NCBI RefSeq assembly: GCF_003815975.1 | Contig: NZ_CP033932.1 | Span: forward strand, 496,001-560,000 | DNA: 64,000 nt | Source: Chryseobacterium bernardetii | GTDB lineage: Bacteria; Bacteroidota; Bacteroidia; Flavobacteriales; Weeksellaceae | Direction: 5' to 3' | Part shown: in pieces, positions 52,093-62,100 of the stretch | Position numbering within the stretch: the stretch's first letter is position 1 | Layout of the letters: every line of letters begins with the position of its first letter | Translations under genes and position numbers: made by a program | The notes under the pieces: model-generated | Told to the model about the DNA's origin: nothing | The model's database searches: none | The model's input: the letters and a program-made list of their open reading frames with translations, nothing else

Positions 52093-54873
52093 TTACATTA
52101 TTAATAGCCCGTTTGCAAAGCGATAGTCAATCCCACCTATATTTTTAGTGCCAGTGAATCCGGCAGCTTTTATTACACTACCTCCAAATTCAAAGTTTGT
52201 TGTCAATGCATTATTTAATGACTCTAAGTGAATGCTTGCCTGACTTGATATATAAATGACTCCTGATGCAGCGTAAATAGCATCATTGACTCCTGATGCT
52301 CCGGATGCTGAAACTTCCAAGGCTACATTATGCACATTGTTTCCACTTGCTGAAACTACTGCAGCAGTATTATTTATATTTCCTTCGTTTCTATTACTGT
52401 TAATATAAAACCTGTTTTTATAAGTTGGCGAAGCCGGGAAATTATCTTCACTAATCGAAATACCGGAGGTTAAATCACCTGAACTACTGAATACGCCAAA
52501 TTGAATTTTCCCCTTTGTACTCGTCAATGTTTTGCTTGTGATTTTCCAACCGTCCACTCCTCCTATAATTCCTGAATCTGCATCAATTTTTCCTTTAACA
52601 TCAGCATTCTGTGCGATCATTTTCCCATTCTGAAGAACTTTGAATACTGCATCATTTTTATGCGCATAATCAGCTCCTGCCCCAAAACGTATACTATCAG
52701 GTCCAGCATCCGTTACAGAAGATATAAAAGCGTTTCTTTCAGTTGCATTTCCGACTTCGATCACCTGTGACATTAAAAGTCCATTATCAATGGATGTGAA
52801 ACCGTCTGAGCCATCCGTGAATTTAATCTTACCTTTTATTTCCTGTGTATCCAGGTTAATTGTCATCTGACCATCAAGTGAAGAAATGATACCGGTTCTT
52901 ATAAGCCCTCCGTTAATGGTAGTAGTTCCAACTGTGATTGATAACACTCGCACATTTTCTACAACAGAATGAAGTACACCGATAAGGAAATAATAATCAT
53001 TCGCATCTGAATCGAATTTGATTTGGTCCTGACTGAAAACTATTGATCCGGATTGACTTGTTTTAGAACATTTCCCATAAACATATCTAAATTGATCGTC
53101 TGGAATAGTTTCTACATTCTCCGGAATATTCCATTCTTTATCCATTGTCTGAGAATATATAATGCCCGGATTGACTTTTATCTTATTCTTATCATTTTCA
53201 TACATTACGTAGAAAACAACACTGCAACTGATCTGTTGACTGCGGGCGCCAACAGACAACATGTTTGTTTCAATGCTGTTAGGCCGGATATTTTCCGGAT
53301 TAAAATAATCATCAGTGTCAAAAACCAGGTTCTTAAGCTCTTCTGTGGTCTTTACTCCTAACTTTGAATAGTTGATCTTTCCAAGGTTGGTAATTGATAA
53401 AACGTTCTTTATTTCCTTTATTTGAAGAGCTACCTGTGAGCTATAGGCAATCTCATATGAATCAGCAATAACAATCTTAGTTCGATATGGATTGTAATCA
53501 CCAGACTGTATAAAGTCGGTTGTAATTTGATTGACTCTTAAAACTTTATCAATTCCTAGCACCTCATCGTAAACCTGAATATAATCTCCAATATCAAACT
53601 TGCCAACACCTATTTTCTCCATATATGCCGGATCAACGTTTAGATCATAAGATACTTTTGCTTTCAGATTTAAATTAAACTGTTCACCTCCCTTAATGAG
53701 AAGTTCGTTTTCAGCATTATCTATGTATGTTTTAGGCATTACGATGTCAATCAAAACATATTCGTCGCCTACTGCGAATTGAAAAGCTTCTGACTTCTCA
53801 TCCGGGAAACTTTGCCCCTGATCGTTTTTGAATGGGATAATTTCAAAGCTTTTTGTTGAGTGATTATAGCCTCCTTTTTTGATTTCGAACTCATACCCAG
53901 CCAAATTTCCTGTGTTCACATGAATTTTAGCAGATGTACCCGCAATAAGATACTTAGTAGTCACACCATCAGCTTCCTTCTCATTCAAGTCAAAGTCCAT
54001 GGTAGAATCTGAGAACTTAAACTTTGTATCACCTAATGAAGTGATCTTTCCTATTCGATGTGGGTAAATATCGTCAAATGTGATAGAGCCTTCTTTCAGT
54101 CCAAAGGCAGCAATAGATCCAGTGTCTTCCAGATAGTCTGCATTAGGTAGTTTTAAACGTTTACTAAAATTCCGGTATTCATTCGGGATGTTATTTGTAC
54201 CTCCGAAAACATACAACCGGTTTATAATGTCGTTTTCATCTACATTATTTCGTGACAAAGAGTACAATCCCTTACCCTTTCCATACTCAAACCTGATCGG
54301 CACTTTTTTGCCATAATCTCCGGTATGAATGACAAATTTCCCGTTCTCATATTTTATCCAGAAATCCGTTTTGAATTCATTACAAATCTTCTGAAGAGCT
54401 GAAAGACAAGTATCATCACCAAAAGTAATGGTCTTAGTTTCTCCATTGGTGAAATTCCCTAGTTCCCAATTTACAGCAAAACGCTTCATATTGTTTTTTA
54501 AAGCAAGTAAGAAAACCTCGATCGTTCCAATCAAAGGGAATTCCAGATCAGGTCCGAATCCGGTAGCATCAGCATTGAAAAACTTACACCTCATCAAATC
54601 AAACATTAACCCCTGAGCAACGATATTATACTCATAAAAACTTTCATTGTTTTTGGTCAATGCCGGAAGTGAGTTGATACGGTATACAGAATCAAATAAA
54701 ACAAAATAATCATTAATCAGAATATCCAGCTTTTCCCGGGAATTCATCTTAATGGTTACAGAGTCGTCTGAAAGCATAACCCGATTAAGCGTTGCAGACT
54801 CAACAGATCTTTTCCCTCGCTCAATTAAATTGAACAAGGGAGATCCGTTTCTGTAAAGTGCTATATTATTCAT
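52093..54873 (-). CDS. Phage tail-tip (Tal/baseplate hub-like) protein
   Basis: 926 residues. The N-terminal 400 or so residues match the layout of siphovirus tail-associated hub proteins (IALYRNGSPLFNLIERGKRS; FYEYNIVAQGLMFDLMRCKF; CLSALQKICNEFKTDFWIKY; DENDIINRLYVFGGTNNIP), where the first domains form the hub ring. The later part is repetitive and beta-rich (GKIDADSGIIGGVDGWKITS; ALEVSASGASGVNDAIYAAS) and ends in GLLIM, like a fibre with short triple-helix repeats. Likely role: tip of the tail, receptor contact. It is separated from the tail-spike gene by the inverted acyltransferase gene. Confidence 0.8.
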   Translation of the reverse strand: MNNIALYRNGSPLFNLIERGKRSVESATLNRVMLSDDSVTIKMNSREKLDILINDYFVLFDSVYRINSLPALTKNNESFYEYNIVAQGLMFDLMRCKFFNADATGFGPDLEFPLIGTIEVFLLALKNNMKRFAVNWELGNFTNGETKTITFGDDTCLSALQKICNEFKTDFWIKYENGKFVIHTGDYGKKVPIRFEYGKGKGLYSLSRNNVDENDIINRLYVFGGTNNIPNEYRNFSKRLKLPNADYLEDTGSIAAFGLKEGSITFDDIYPHRIGKITSLGDTKFKFSDSTMDFDLNEKEADGVTTKYLIAGTSAKIHVNTGNLAGYEFEIKKGGYNHSTKSFEIIPFKNDQGQSFPDEKSEAFQFAVGDEYVLIDIVMPKTYIDNAENELLIKGGEQFNLNLKAKVSYDLNVDPAYMEKIGVGKFDIGDYIQVYDEVLGIDKVLRVNQITTDFIQSGDYNPYRTKIVIADSYEIAYSSQVALQIKEIKNVLSITNLGKINYSKLGVKTTEELKNLVFDTDDYFNPENIRPNSIETNMLSVGARSQQISCSVVFYVMYENDKNKIKVNPGIIYSQTMDKEWNIPENVETIPDDQFRYVYGKCSKTSQSGSIVFSQDQIKFDSDANDYYFLIGVLHSVVENVRVLSITVGTTTINGGLIRTGIISSLDGQMTINLDTQEIKGKIKFTDGSDGFTSIDNGLLMSQVIEVGNATERNAFISSVTDAGPDSIRFGAGADYAHKNDAVFKVLQNGKMIAQNADVKGKIDADSGIIGGVDGWKITSKTLTSTKGKIQFGVFSSSGDLTSGISISEDNFPASPTYKNRFYINSNRNEGNINNTAAVVSASGNNVHNVALEVSASGASGVNDAIYAASGVIYISSQASIHLESLNNALTTNFEFGGSVIKAAGFTGTKNIGGIDYRFANGLLIM

Positions 54874-54897
54874 TTTTTTTATCTATTTTTATGAGCC

Positions 54898-55890
54898 ATG
54901 AAAAAAAATAATTTTAACTTCCTTCGATTACTGTTCTCAACTCTTGTGATATTCTCTCATTCATTTGACCTTACTGGTGGAGAAGATTTCCTTTTTGCTA
55001 TTACTAAAACAACATCATTTGGAGCCATTGCAGTGGCATTCTTTTTTGTTTTAAGTGGTTACTTAATTTTTCAAAGTTTAGAAAATTCCAAATCGCTCTT
55101 CGATTATTTTTGGAAAAGATCATTACGGCTTTTTCCTGCTCTCTTTGTTATGCTTTGTTTTTCAATGGTTATTATTGCATTTTTAAATTATAAAGTGTTA
55201 TTTCATAAAGACTTTTGGCTATATCTTCCAAATAATCTAAGCTTATATAGGGTTCAGTATAATGTATATGGTATTTTCAAAAATAACCCATATCCCAATG
55301 CTGTAAATGGCAGCTTATGGTCTCTTGCTTATGAATTCACTATGTATATTCTCATAAGTTTTTTGTTTTTTGTTAAAACATCAATAAGTAAGCGTAATAT
55401 CTTAATAATTGCTTTTATAGTAAGCGTTTTATGTACTGCTTTAAATCCTAACTTTCTTTCAATATTTTACAAATCAATTCATCTTGAACCAGCTTTGTTT
55501 TACAAATTATCAGCCTTGTTTTTTGGTGGCGCATTAATGAATTATGTAAAAATTAAGTTTAATATTAAATTTTTCATTTTATTATTAGGCATCTTATCTA
55601 TAAGCTTCTATTATGAAGTATTCCATATAACTTCATCTTTTATATTCCCTATTTTAATAATTCCTTTAGGCAATTCATACTTTAAACATTTTCAACTTCC
55701 AGAAAAACTTGGAGATATATCTTATGGCGTATATATCTATGCTTTTTTTATTCAACAGGTGTTTATGAATTTTTTTAATTTGACACCCATTTTATTATTT
55801 ATTCTATCTACTATTGTAACATATATTCTATCTTATTTTTCGTGGCATCTTGTTGAAAAGCAAACGAAAAGATATAAATCAATTATTTAG
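54898..55890 (+). CDS. Membrane O-acyltransferase (acyltransferase 3 / OafA-type), inverted in the tail genes
   Basis: 330 residues with about ten transmembrane helices. Motifs of acyltransferase family 3 are visible: the N-terminal His (STLVIFSHSFDLTGGEDF), AVAFFFVLSGYLIF, the RxxR-like WKRSLRLFPALFV, and GSLWSLAYEFTMYI. These enzymes move acetyl groups onto sugars of O-antigen, capsule or other envelope polymers. It lies on the opposite strand between two tail genes, with 24 and 6 bp gaps, and is strikingly AT-rich. This fits a lysogenic-conversion cargo gene (moron). No clear promoter is found in the short upstream gap. Confidence 0.88.
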   Translation: MKKNNFNFLRLLFSTLVIFSHSFDLTGGEDFLFAITKTTSFGAIAVAFFFVLSGYLIFQSLENSKSLFDYFWKRSLRLFPALFVMLCFSMVIIAFLNYKVLFHKDFWLYLPNNLSLYRVQYNVYGIFKNNPYPNAVNGSLWSLAYEFTMYILISFLFFVKTSISKRNILIIAFIVSVLCTALNPNFLSIFYKSIHLEPALFYKLSALFFGGALMNYVKIKFNIKFFILLLGILSISFYYEVFHITSSFIFPILIIPLGNSYFKHFQLPEKLGDISYGVYIYAFFIQQVFMNFFNLTPILLFILSTIVTYILSYFSWHLVEKQTKRYKSII

Positions 55891-55896
55891 TTATGG

Positions 55897-57669
55897 TTAT
55901 ATTGGTGTTGTTACTATATTTGTACCTCCATTCTTTTTCCAGTCCGCTTGGTTAAATCCAGAATCACCTACTACAACTGAGTACTCTAGTGAACCTTTAC
56001 CCAAATTACTAGGATCATTTACATCGTATTGAGTCAATTGCCACGAAGTGGTTGCATCAACCTGCGAAGGTCCGGCATGCTCAATATTCATCTGTTGGAT
56101 TTTAAATCGGTGCGCACCCGCTATAGTAATTCCGTTTTGGTTCCTGTATGATGCATATCTATTAAACCATGAGGCTTGGTAACTTGCTCCAAAATATAAC
56201 CCGTGCTTACAACTACATACTATAACTGTATCACCAACCGTATGCTCATGAACCCATATCCCTCTGTTAAATCCCGTTACTAAGACATTTTCTAACTTTG
56301 TATAGGCTGCGTTATTATTTGCTGGAGTCACAATACCATTAGAATCTGCAATAGGCTCAGAAGCATTAGGATTGTAGACATTAGTTGTTACAACTACATT
56401 TTTAATATAGAGTTGAGCGCAGTTATATGCGTTAATACCATTTGAATTAGGATTATCCATACATTGTATTTTCAAATTTGAAACACATAATTTTACACCA
56501 TTGAAAATACTGTAAAAGCCTCCGGAAACAGATGATATGACAGCTAGATTATTGTTATATGGTTTTATCCGAGTTCCGTACTGAGAAATATTAATACTTG
56601 TTGACGGTACGGTTCCAAAAAAGAAAGGCGCGTGATACTCTCCTTGAATCTCAATTGTCATTAAAGTAGAAATTGTAGGAATAACTATGTTCGCTAAGTA
56701 ATAATTACCTGTGTCTGGAACTTCTAGAATGCCACCATTTGCCGCTACAAGATAAGCAATAGCATTATTGAATGCATTAGTGTCATTAGTTACACCGTCT
56801 CCTTTAGCCCCGAAATCTAATACATTAACTCGTTTCTTGAAACTTGGTTTTTTAATTATTGGTTCACCTTGAAAAATCACTTTTTCCGTTGATTCAACAC
56901 CAGTAATTACTATTGCGTATTGATTAATATAAGTCAGATTAACAGGCGTTTCATAGGATGTTGTCCCAGCATCAATTGTTGCTTGTGTGACATATGATCC
57001 ATCTTTAAAGAACTTCAATACCGTGAATTTTGATAATCCTTCTAATTTAATGCTCGGTTTATCAATGGTTAACTTAGGCGTTCTCCTAACTCCTGGATAT
57101 GGTATAGCATTGCCAGTACCATCATAAGTTCCATCACTCCATATTAAAGTAGGTGAAATAATTCCAAAGAAATAATTATTTACAACTTCTGCTGAAATAG
57201 GGTCAGTACTATTATTGGGGTCAAATTCATCTGTCACACTTGGTGCATCTGGTTTCTTAGATTCTGACCTTTTCCAAACTGAACCCTTCTTATAAAAAAG
57301 AGTATCATAACCATCTTTAGCACGTAAATTTCCCGCGTTTGGATATATCTTTCCCCAATCAGCCGCACTATTAGGATCAAGAGGCTTATCATCACTGGAT
57401 GATTTTTCAGGCTTATATGATCCATCTTCTGTAGGTGATGGATCTGTTGGAGATAAAACACCTTGAAAATCAGTTTCTAATATTTGCTGAATTTCATTTA
57501 GCTTTACATCAATTTCTCCTGATTTCTGTGTCCATTTTGTGTCAAACTGAGTTTTGTTATACGTATTACCTATTTTTGAATCTTTATCAACAGTCGCTAT
57601 ATTATCTGGTGGAATAGGATCCGATACGTTAATCGTTACCTGTTGTGCATTAATGTTGTTTACTCCCAT
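55897..57669 (-). CDS. Phage tail spike with pectate-lyase-like beta-helix
   Basis: 590 residues. The N-terminal part (to about 280) is a connector with IgG-like strands (TIDKPSIKLEGLSKFTVLKF). From about 283 the family signature KKRVNVLDFGAKGDGVTNDT begins a right-handed beta-helix of the pectate_lyase_3 type (NAIAYLVAANGGILEVPDTG; NGINAYNCAQLYIKNVVVTT; RGIWVHEHTVGDTVIVCSCK). Such spikes bind and often cut surface polysaccharides. No catalytic residues can be named. It ends 6 bp from the acyltransferase stop, convergent with it. Confidence 0.85.
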   Translation of the reverse strand: MGVNNINAQQVTINVSDPIPPDNIATVDKDSKIGNTYNKTQFDTKWTQKSGEIDVKLNEIQQILETDFQGVLSPTDPSPTEDGSYKPEKSSSDDKPLDPNSAADWGKIYPNAGNLRAKDGYDTLFYKKGSVWKRSESKKPDAPSVTDEFDPNNSTDPISAEVVNNYFFGIISPTLIWSDGTYDGTGNAIPYPGVRRTPKLTIDKPSIKLEGLSKFTVLKFFKDGSYVTQATIDAGTTSYETPVNLTYINQYAIVITGVESTEKVIFQGEPIIKKPSFKKRVNVLDFGAKGDGVTNDTNAFNNAIAYLVAANGGILEVPDTGNYYLANIVIPTISTLMTIEIQGEYHAPFFFGTVPSTSINISQYGTRIKPYNNNLAVISSVSGGFYSIFNGVKLCVSNLKIQCMDNPNSNGINAYNCAQLYIKNVVVTTNVYNPNASEPIADSNGIVTPANNNAAYTKLENVLVTGFNRGIWVHEHTVGDTVIVCSCKHGLYFGASYQASWFNRYASYRNQNGITIAGAHRFKIQQMNIEHAGPSQVDATTSWQLTQYDVNDPSNLGKGSLEYSVVVGDSGFNQADWKKNGGTNIVTTPI

Positions 57670-57672
57670 TTT

Positions 57673-58695
57673 TTATATTTTTTCCCAAATTGTTTCTGCA
57701 GGTGTTTGAAGATTTTTCATGTCCTCAATATTTCCCGCTATAATTATTATTTTTTCTTTACCTAACATGTTCTGCCAGTCTCCGACTACCTCAGCCGTCT
57801 CTATTCGCGGATTGCCGAATGTTAATCCTTGTATTTCGTTCCCGGAAGTATCAAGCACTTTGAATATGAACTTGCCATAGTCTCCAATTTTAAGTTCCTG
57901 AACAGTCGATATAGTATTCTTTCCGGTTACTGCATTGTGTATTGCGCTTATTGCTATAGCTTCATAAGTATTATCCGGTTTTCTGCCTATCACATAAAGA
58001 ATGATGTCCTTAGGAAGTGTTAGTGTAACCTCAACTGAAAATTGATAGGCATAGCTTTTTGACGGCACTGAATACACTTCATAGTATTCACTATTTACCC
58101 CACTTGTTGCTACCAATGAAACACCGGCATTCTCATATGATGGTACTGAGTAGTCTTTTGTAAGATTTACATTCCCGCGGCCAGTCTGTTTGGTGCCGTC
58201 TCCGAAGAAGATCTCTGTTTCCGAATCAATCTCATATGAAAGCTTAAAAGTATCCAGAGTCGTTTTTAGCACTCTTTTAATTGGATTAGGTTCGATAAGA
58301 ACTAAATCAAAAGTCCCTACCATTCTACCCTGTCTAAATTTCTTCTCTAATTTGATATCATCTTGTAGATATACTTCATAAGGCAATGTTTCATTGTCAA
58401 ATGGTGTTATATGAAGTCGCTGAGTACCCGGCTTTGAAAATTGCTCCCTGATGAAGTCTTTAAACATTTCAAAAAGATTTTCCCAATTCTCAGCATCTAT
58501 AAAGCATTTAAGAGTAAATTTCCTTTCTTTGTACTTAGGCTTTCTTAGATCCGGAGCAGTACCATGATATTCTGCCCAGTCATATGTTTGAATAGGTTTT
58601 CGTTCCAGTCCATCTGTTATACCGGGAGAATCTGAAACAAAGACATTGAAGTCTTTGAATAAATGTCCGTTCAAAACATACTTTACTTCATTCAT
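57673..58695 (-). CDS. Phage distal tail protein (Dit-like)
   Basis: 340 residues. The N-terminal segment (DFNVFVSDSPGITDGLERKP; YKERKFTLKCFIDAENWENL; GTQRLHITPFDNETLPYEVY; GTFDLVLIEPNPIKRVLKTT) has the pattern of Dit proteins, whose hexamer connects tail tube and tip. The C-terminal half looks like a carbohydrate-binding beta-sandwich (TSGVNSEYYEVYSVPSKSYA). Its start overlaps the end of the 163-residue gene by 4 bp and its end lies 3 bp before the spike gene. Confidence 0.72.
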   Translation of the reverse strand: MNEVKYVLNGHLFKDFNVFVSDSPGITDGLERKPIQTYDWAEYHGTAPDLRKPKYKERKFTLKCFIDAENWENLFEMFKDFIREQFSKPGTQRLHITPFDNETLPYEVYLQDDIKLEKKFRQGRMVGTFDLVLIEPNPIKRVLKTTLDTFKLSYEIDSETEIFFGDGTKQTGRGNVNLTKDYSVPSYENAGVSLVATSGVNSEYYEVYSVPSKSYAYQFSVEVTLTLPKDIILYVIGRKPDNTYEAIAISAIHNAVTGKNTISTVQELKIGDYGKFIFKVLDTSGNEIQGLTFGNPRIETAEVVGDWQNMLGKEKIIIIAGNIEDMKNLQTPAETIWEKI

Positions 58696-59183
58696 TTCTT
58701 AAATGTTGATGTTTGCACTTTTACATTTCCAATACTCTTCACATTGTGATTATCATAACAGAAAACCATAACAGAAGCCTTATCATAACACTCAATTTCT
58801 AATTCTGCTTTATCCAATAGATTAACAATTACAATTGCGTGGTCTTTAGCAATCACTTTAGCCTTTGTATCATGTCTTAAAATCAATTTTCCAACATTAA
58901 ACATGTTATACCCTACCGTAACATTTGAAGTACCGAAATAGGCTGAATTTTGATGGTTTGTGTTTTTTCCGGAATAATCTGTATAAAGACGATGTTGCTC
59001 AGACTGTCCTTTGAATTCACGGAGGATATCAAGTGAAGGAAAATTATTTTCCATACTCCAGTCATCCCCATCAAAATACATTCTGCAAAGATTCTCTAAT
59101 GACAAATCATCTTTCATTTTTCCTTGCCACTCCTTGCAAAGATTATTATTAACAGCTTGCTTGAATACGTCTTTTAGTTTCAT
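58692..59183 (-). CDS. Phage structural-region protein, predicted short beta-solenoid
   Basis: 163 residues. The N-terminus (MKLKDVFKQAVNNNLCKEWQ) is helical; the rest is a series of short hydrophobic strands (YNMFNVGKLILRHDTKAKVI; AIVIVNLLDKAELEIECYDK; SVMVFCYDNHNVKSIGNVKV) suggesting a small beta-helix. No known family recognised. It lies between tape-measure and Dit-like genes and overlaps both ends by 1-4 bp, so it is most likely a tail component or assembly factor. Confidence 0.65.
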   Translation of the reverse strand: MKLKDVFKQAVNNNLCKEWQGKMKDDLSLENLCRMYFDGDDWSMENNFPSLDILREFKGQSEQHRLYTDYSGKNTNHQNSAYFGTSNVTVGYNMFNVGKLILRHDTKAKVIAKDHAIVIVNLLDKAELEIECYDKASVMVFCYDNHNVKSIGNVKVQTSTFKK

Positions 59184-62100
59184 TATGGTATGCCGGCTAA
59201 TCCGGACTTGATTTTAGAGTTCATTTCTTTTATCTCCTTATACATAGCCTCGATAGGCCTAGTATTTTTTTCGATTTGACTTTGAATCTGGAGTTGGTTT
59301 CTGAAAATATCTTGGTTAGCCCGATGAATTTTTAAAGCTTCTGCAACATTTATCCTCATTGCATTAATCTGTCCTTCTAAAGCTCCGGCGGTTTTCTCAG
59401 TAATTCCTTTGATATCTCCTTTAAGTCCTTGAGCATTTTCAGCAGATTGTCCAAAGAGATCTTCATATTGTTTAAGAGCTTCCATGTAGTCTTTCATGGC
59501 CTTTTCACCCATTGACTTTATTGCGTCTCGCTCTTCTTTAGTAAGACCATCAAAAGAACCATCTATTTCTGAATTAGCAATTTGCTGCTTTAGTTTTCCT
59601 ATTAACTGAAGATATCCTTGTCTTTGTTTTTCAAATAATGGCTTTTCATAATAATCAGCTGTTAAAAGTTTTTCTTCTAATGCTTTTACTTTTGCTTCAT
59701 ATTCTTTGATTTTAGCCTGATTAGCAGTTGTATCTCCTTTTCCAAATCCCATTGAGGTATAGATAGAATCAACCATGTTTTTTGCTGCCTCATCAAGGAA
59801 TTTCATTTTTAATGCATTTTGAACAGCACTTCTCATTACATCATCTACAACTTTATCAAAAGATTTGGCGGCATCCTCTCCTTGTGAAAATGCACTAATT
59901 AATGCATCTGCTATCTTTTCAGATAAATCTTTGAATTCTACAGTGGTAACTTGCCTTTTGAAATTATCAACTATTTCTTCAATTTTATCGTTAATCTCTT
60001 GTATCTGTTGATTGTAAGAGGCGATTTTGTCCGTGTCGGTATTTTTCTTCTCATTTTCGGTCTTTCTCATTTTTATTAAGACCGCCTGCTGCTCTTTTAG
60101 ATTTGCAATCAAATCCTTCTGCATTTTCAACTGAGCTTCACCAGCTGTTTTTTCTATGATATGATTTAATTGCTCGTATGAATATTTTAGATCATTAATT
60201 GCCTGTTGCCACTGTCTTATTGATTTCTCTCGATCTGTATCTCCATTGGCAAGTTTTGCAATCGAAGAAACCATCGATATTATACCGCTGACCATTTGAC
60301 CATAATTTTTGTTAACATATCCGGCAACAGTATTTACTACTCCATCAAATAATTGTTGAACATCTTTTAATGCTTGTTGCGACTCTTCTGACATCATCCC
60401 CAATGCACTGCCAAGATTTATTGCAAAATCTATTGCAGCATCACCTGCTGCGCCCGCGGCATTAAAAATACCTACTAAAGCGTGGTTTGTTTCATCAAGT
60501 TTAATTTTATACTGTTCAGAGTCTTTCCCAAATTTTTTTTCAATATCTGCTAACTTCTTCTTTTCTTCTCGATATTTTTTGATTGACTCACTTAATTTAG
60601 AAAATGGGTCCTTTGAAATACTTTCATTAAGATTTTTTAATACGTCATTATATGCTTTTAGGTCTTGTGCATTTAAAGCTTTACCTGCATCTGAATCTAA
60701 AAATGCTTTAAACTGATCTCGGATTTTTTTTAGTGTACGAGGCCCTATTTTTTCAAGATCCCCAAATGCTTTAACATAAGCATCTGTCTTCTGGAACATT
60801 TCCCAGGACATAGCAGATATTTCTTTTGTTTGAGCTTTATTAGCTTCTTCAGTTTGTCTGGCTTTTTCAGCATCAGAAACATTAGAATCCTGAATACGTT
60901 TTCTTAATTCATTATATCTGGATTCAATAGCCAGTTTTCTTTGTTCAAAAGTTTCTTTATCTTTTACAAAAGAATTGTAGAAATCCTGTTGTTTTTGCTT
61001 TTCATCCTTTAAAGCTTTATCAATAGCTAAATCTTTTGCATTCCTATTCTCACCAGTCATTTCTGTGGCATAGACTTTTTTAAACTTCTCTAGCTTATCG
61101 ATTAATTCATTACCTTCGAATTTTGCCTTAATTTGATCTATTTCTTTATTTACACCTTCAAGAAACGTCTCTTCACCAATATATTCTGAAATTATCTTTT
61201 TTATTTTGATTAAATTTTCAGCAGCTTCATTACCAGATTTTTTTTCTAAAGATGCATTAGTATCATTTAAATACTGAAGAAATGATTTATCTTTAATTTC
61301 TGGAAACATGCCATCAACAGTTTCTTTGCTATAACCAAGTTGAAGTAATTTATCTCTAACATCTATCTGACGTTTTGTTTCATCAATACTTTCTTGAAAT
61401 GTTTTAACTTCAAAAAGCCTTTCACGTTCAGCCTTTTCTTTACGTAAGGCTAAAAGTTCATCATTAATTTCTTTTACACTTTTTACTTCTTTACTAAATC
61501 TCTCCTTTCCATACTTGTCAATGTATCTCATTTGAACAGTATCACCAGAAGATCTTTTTAATGCTTCTTCCCGTAAGCTAATTTCCTGTTCCAATCTTGC
61601 TAAAGAGCCCTTTAAGAAGCTTTTTTCAGCTCCTTTTTCTAATCTAAGACGTTCTTTTTCTCTTTCTTTTTGATCTTTAAGAAACTGTTTGTCTGATAGG
61701 TCATATTTTTTAAGTGCAGCATCAGCTTCCAGCCACTTCTTTTTAGCTTCTCTCCACGCAGGACTACCTTCTTTTGAAGTTGGCATTGATGCTACTAGAT
61801 CTTCAGCAGCTTTTTTCTGAGCTTCCCAATAAGCCTTGTTTTTGTCTACAGAAGCACCAGACTGTGCTTTATTTATCTTCATTATCTCTTGTTGAGCCTT
61901 ATTAAGCTGGTTCAAAAGAGGATTGATATTCCAGTTAATTAGACCTATTGAAGTAGACTTTACAAGTGAATGAATATTATTAACTTTATCCAGAGCCTCC
62001 GCCTTTTTAATATTGCTCTTTTCTAAAGCAGATATTTGTTCATTAATAGACTTAACTTGTCCTTCCCAATATCTTTTTTGCTCTGCAAGAGACATAGTAG

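Noticed and set aside
55850..56032. Plus-strand frame at the end of the acyltransferase gene
   Set aside because: It overlaps both the acyltransferase end and the spike end in other frames; no independent evidence.
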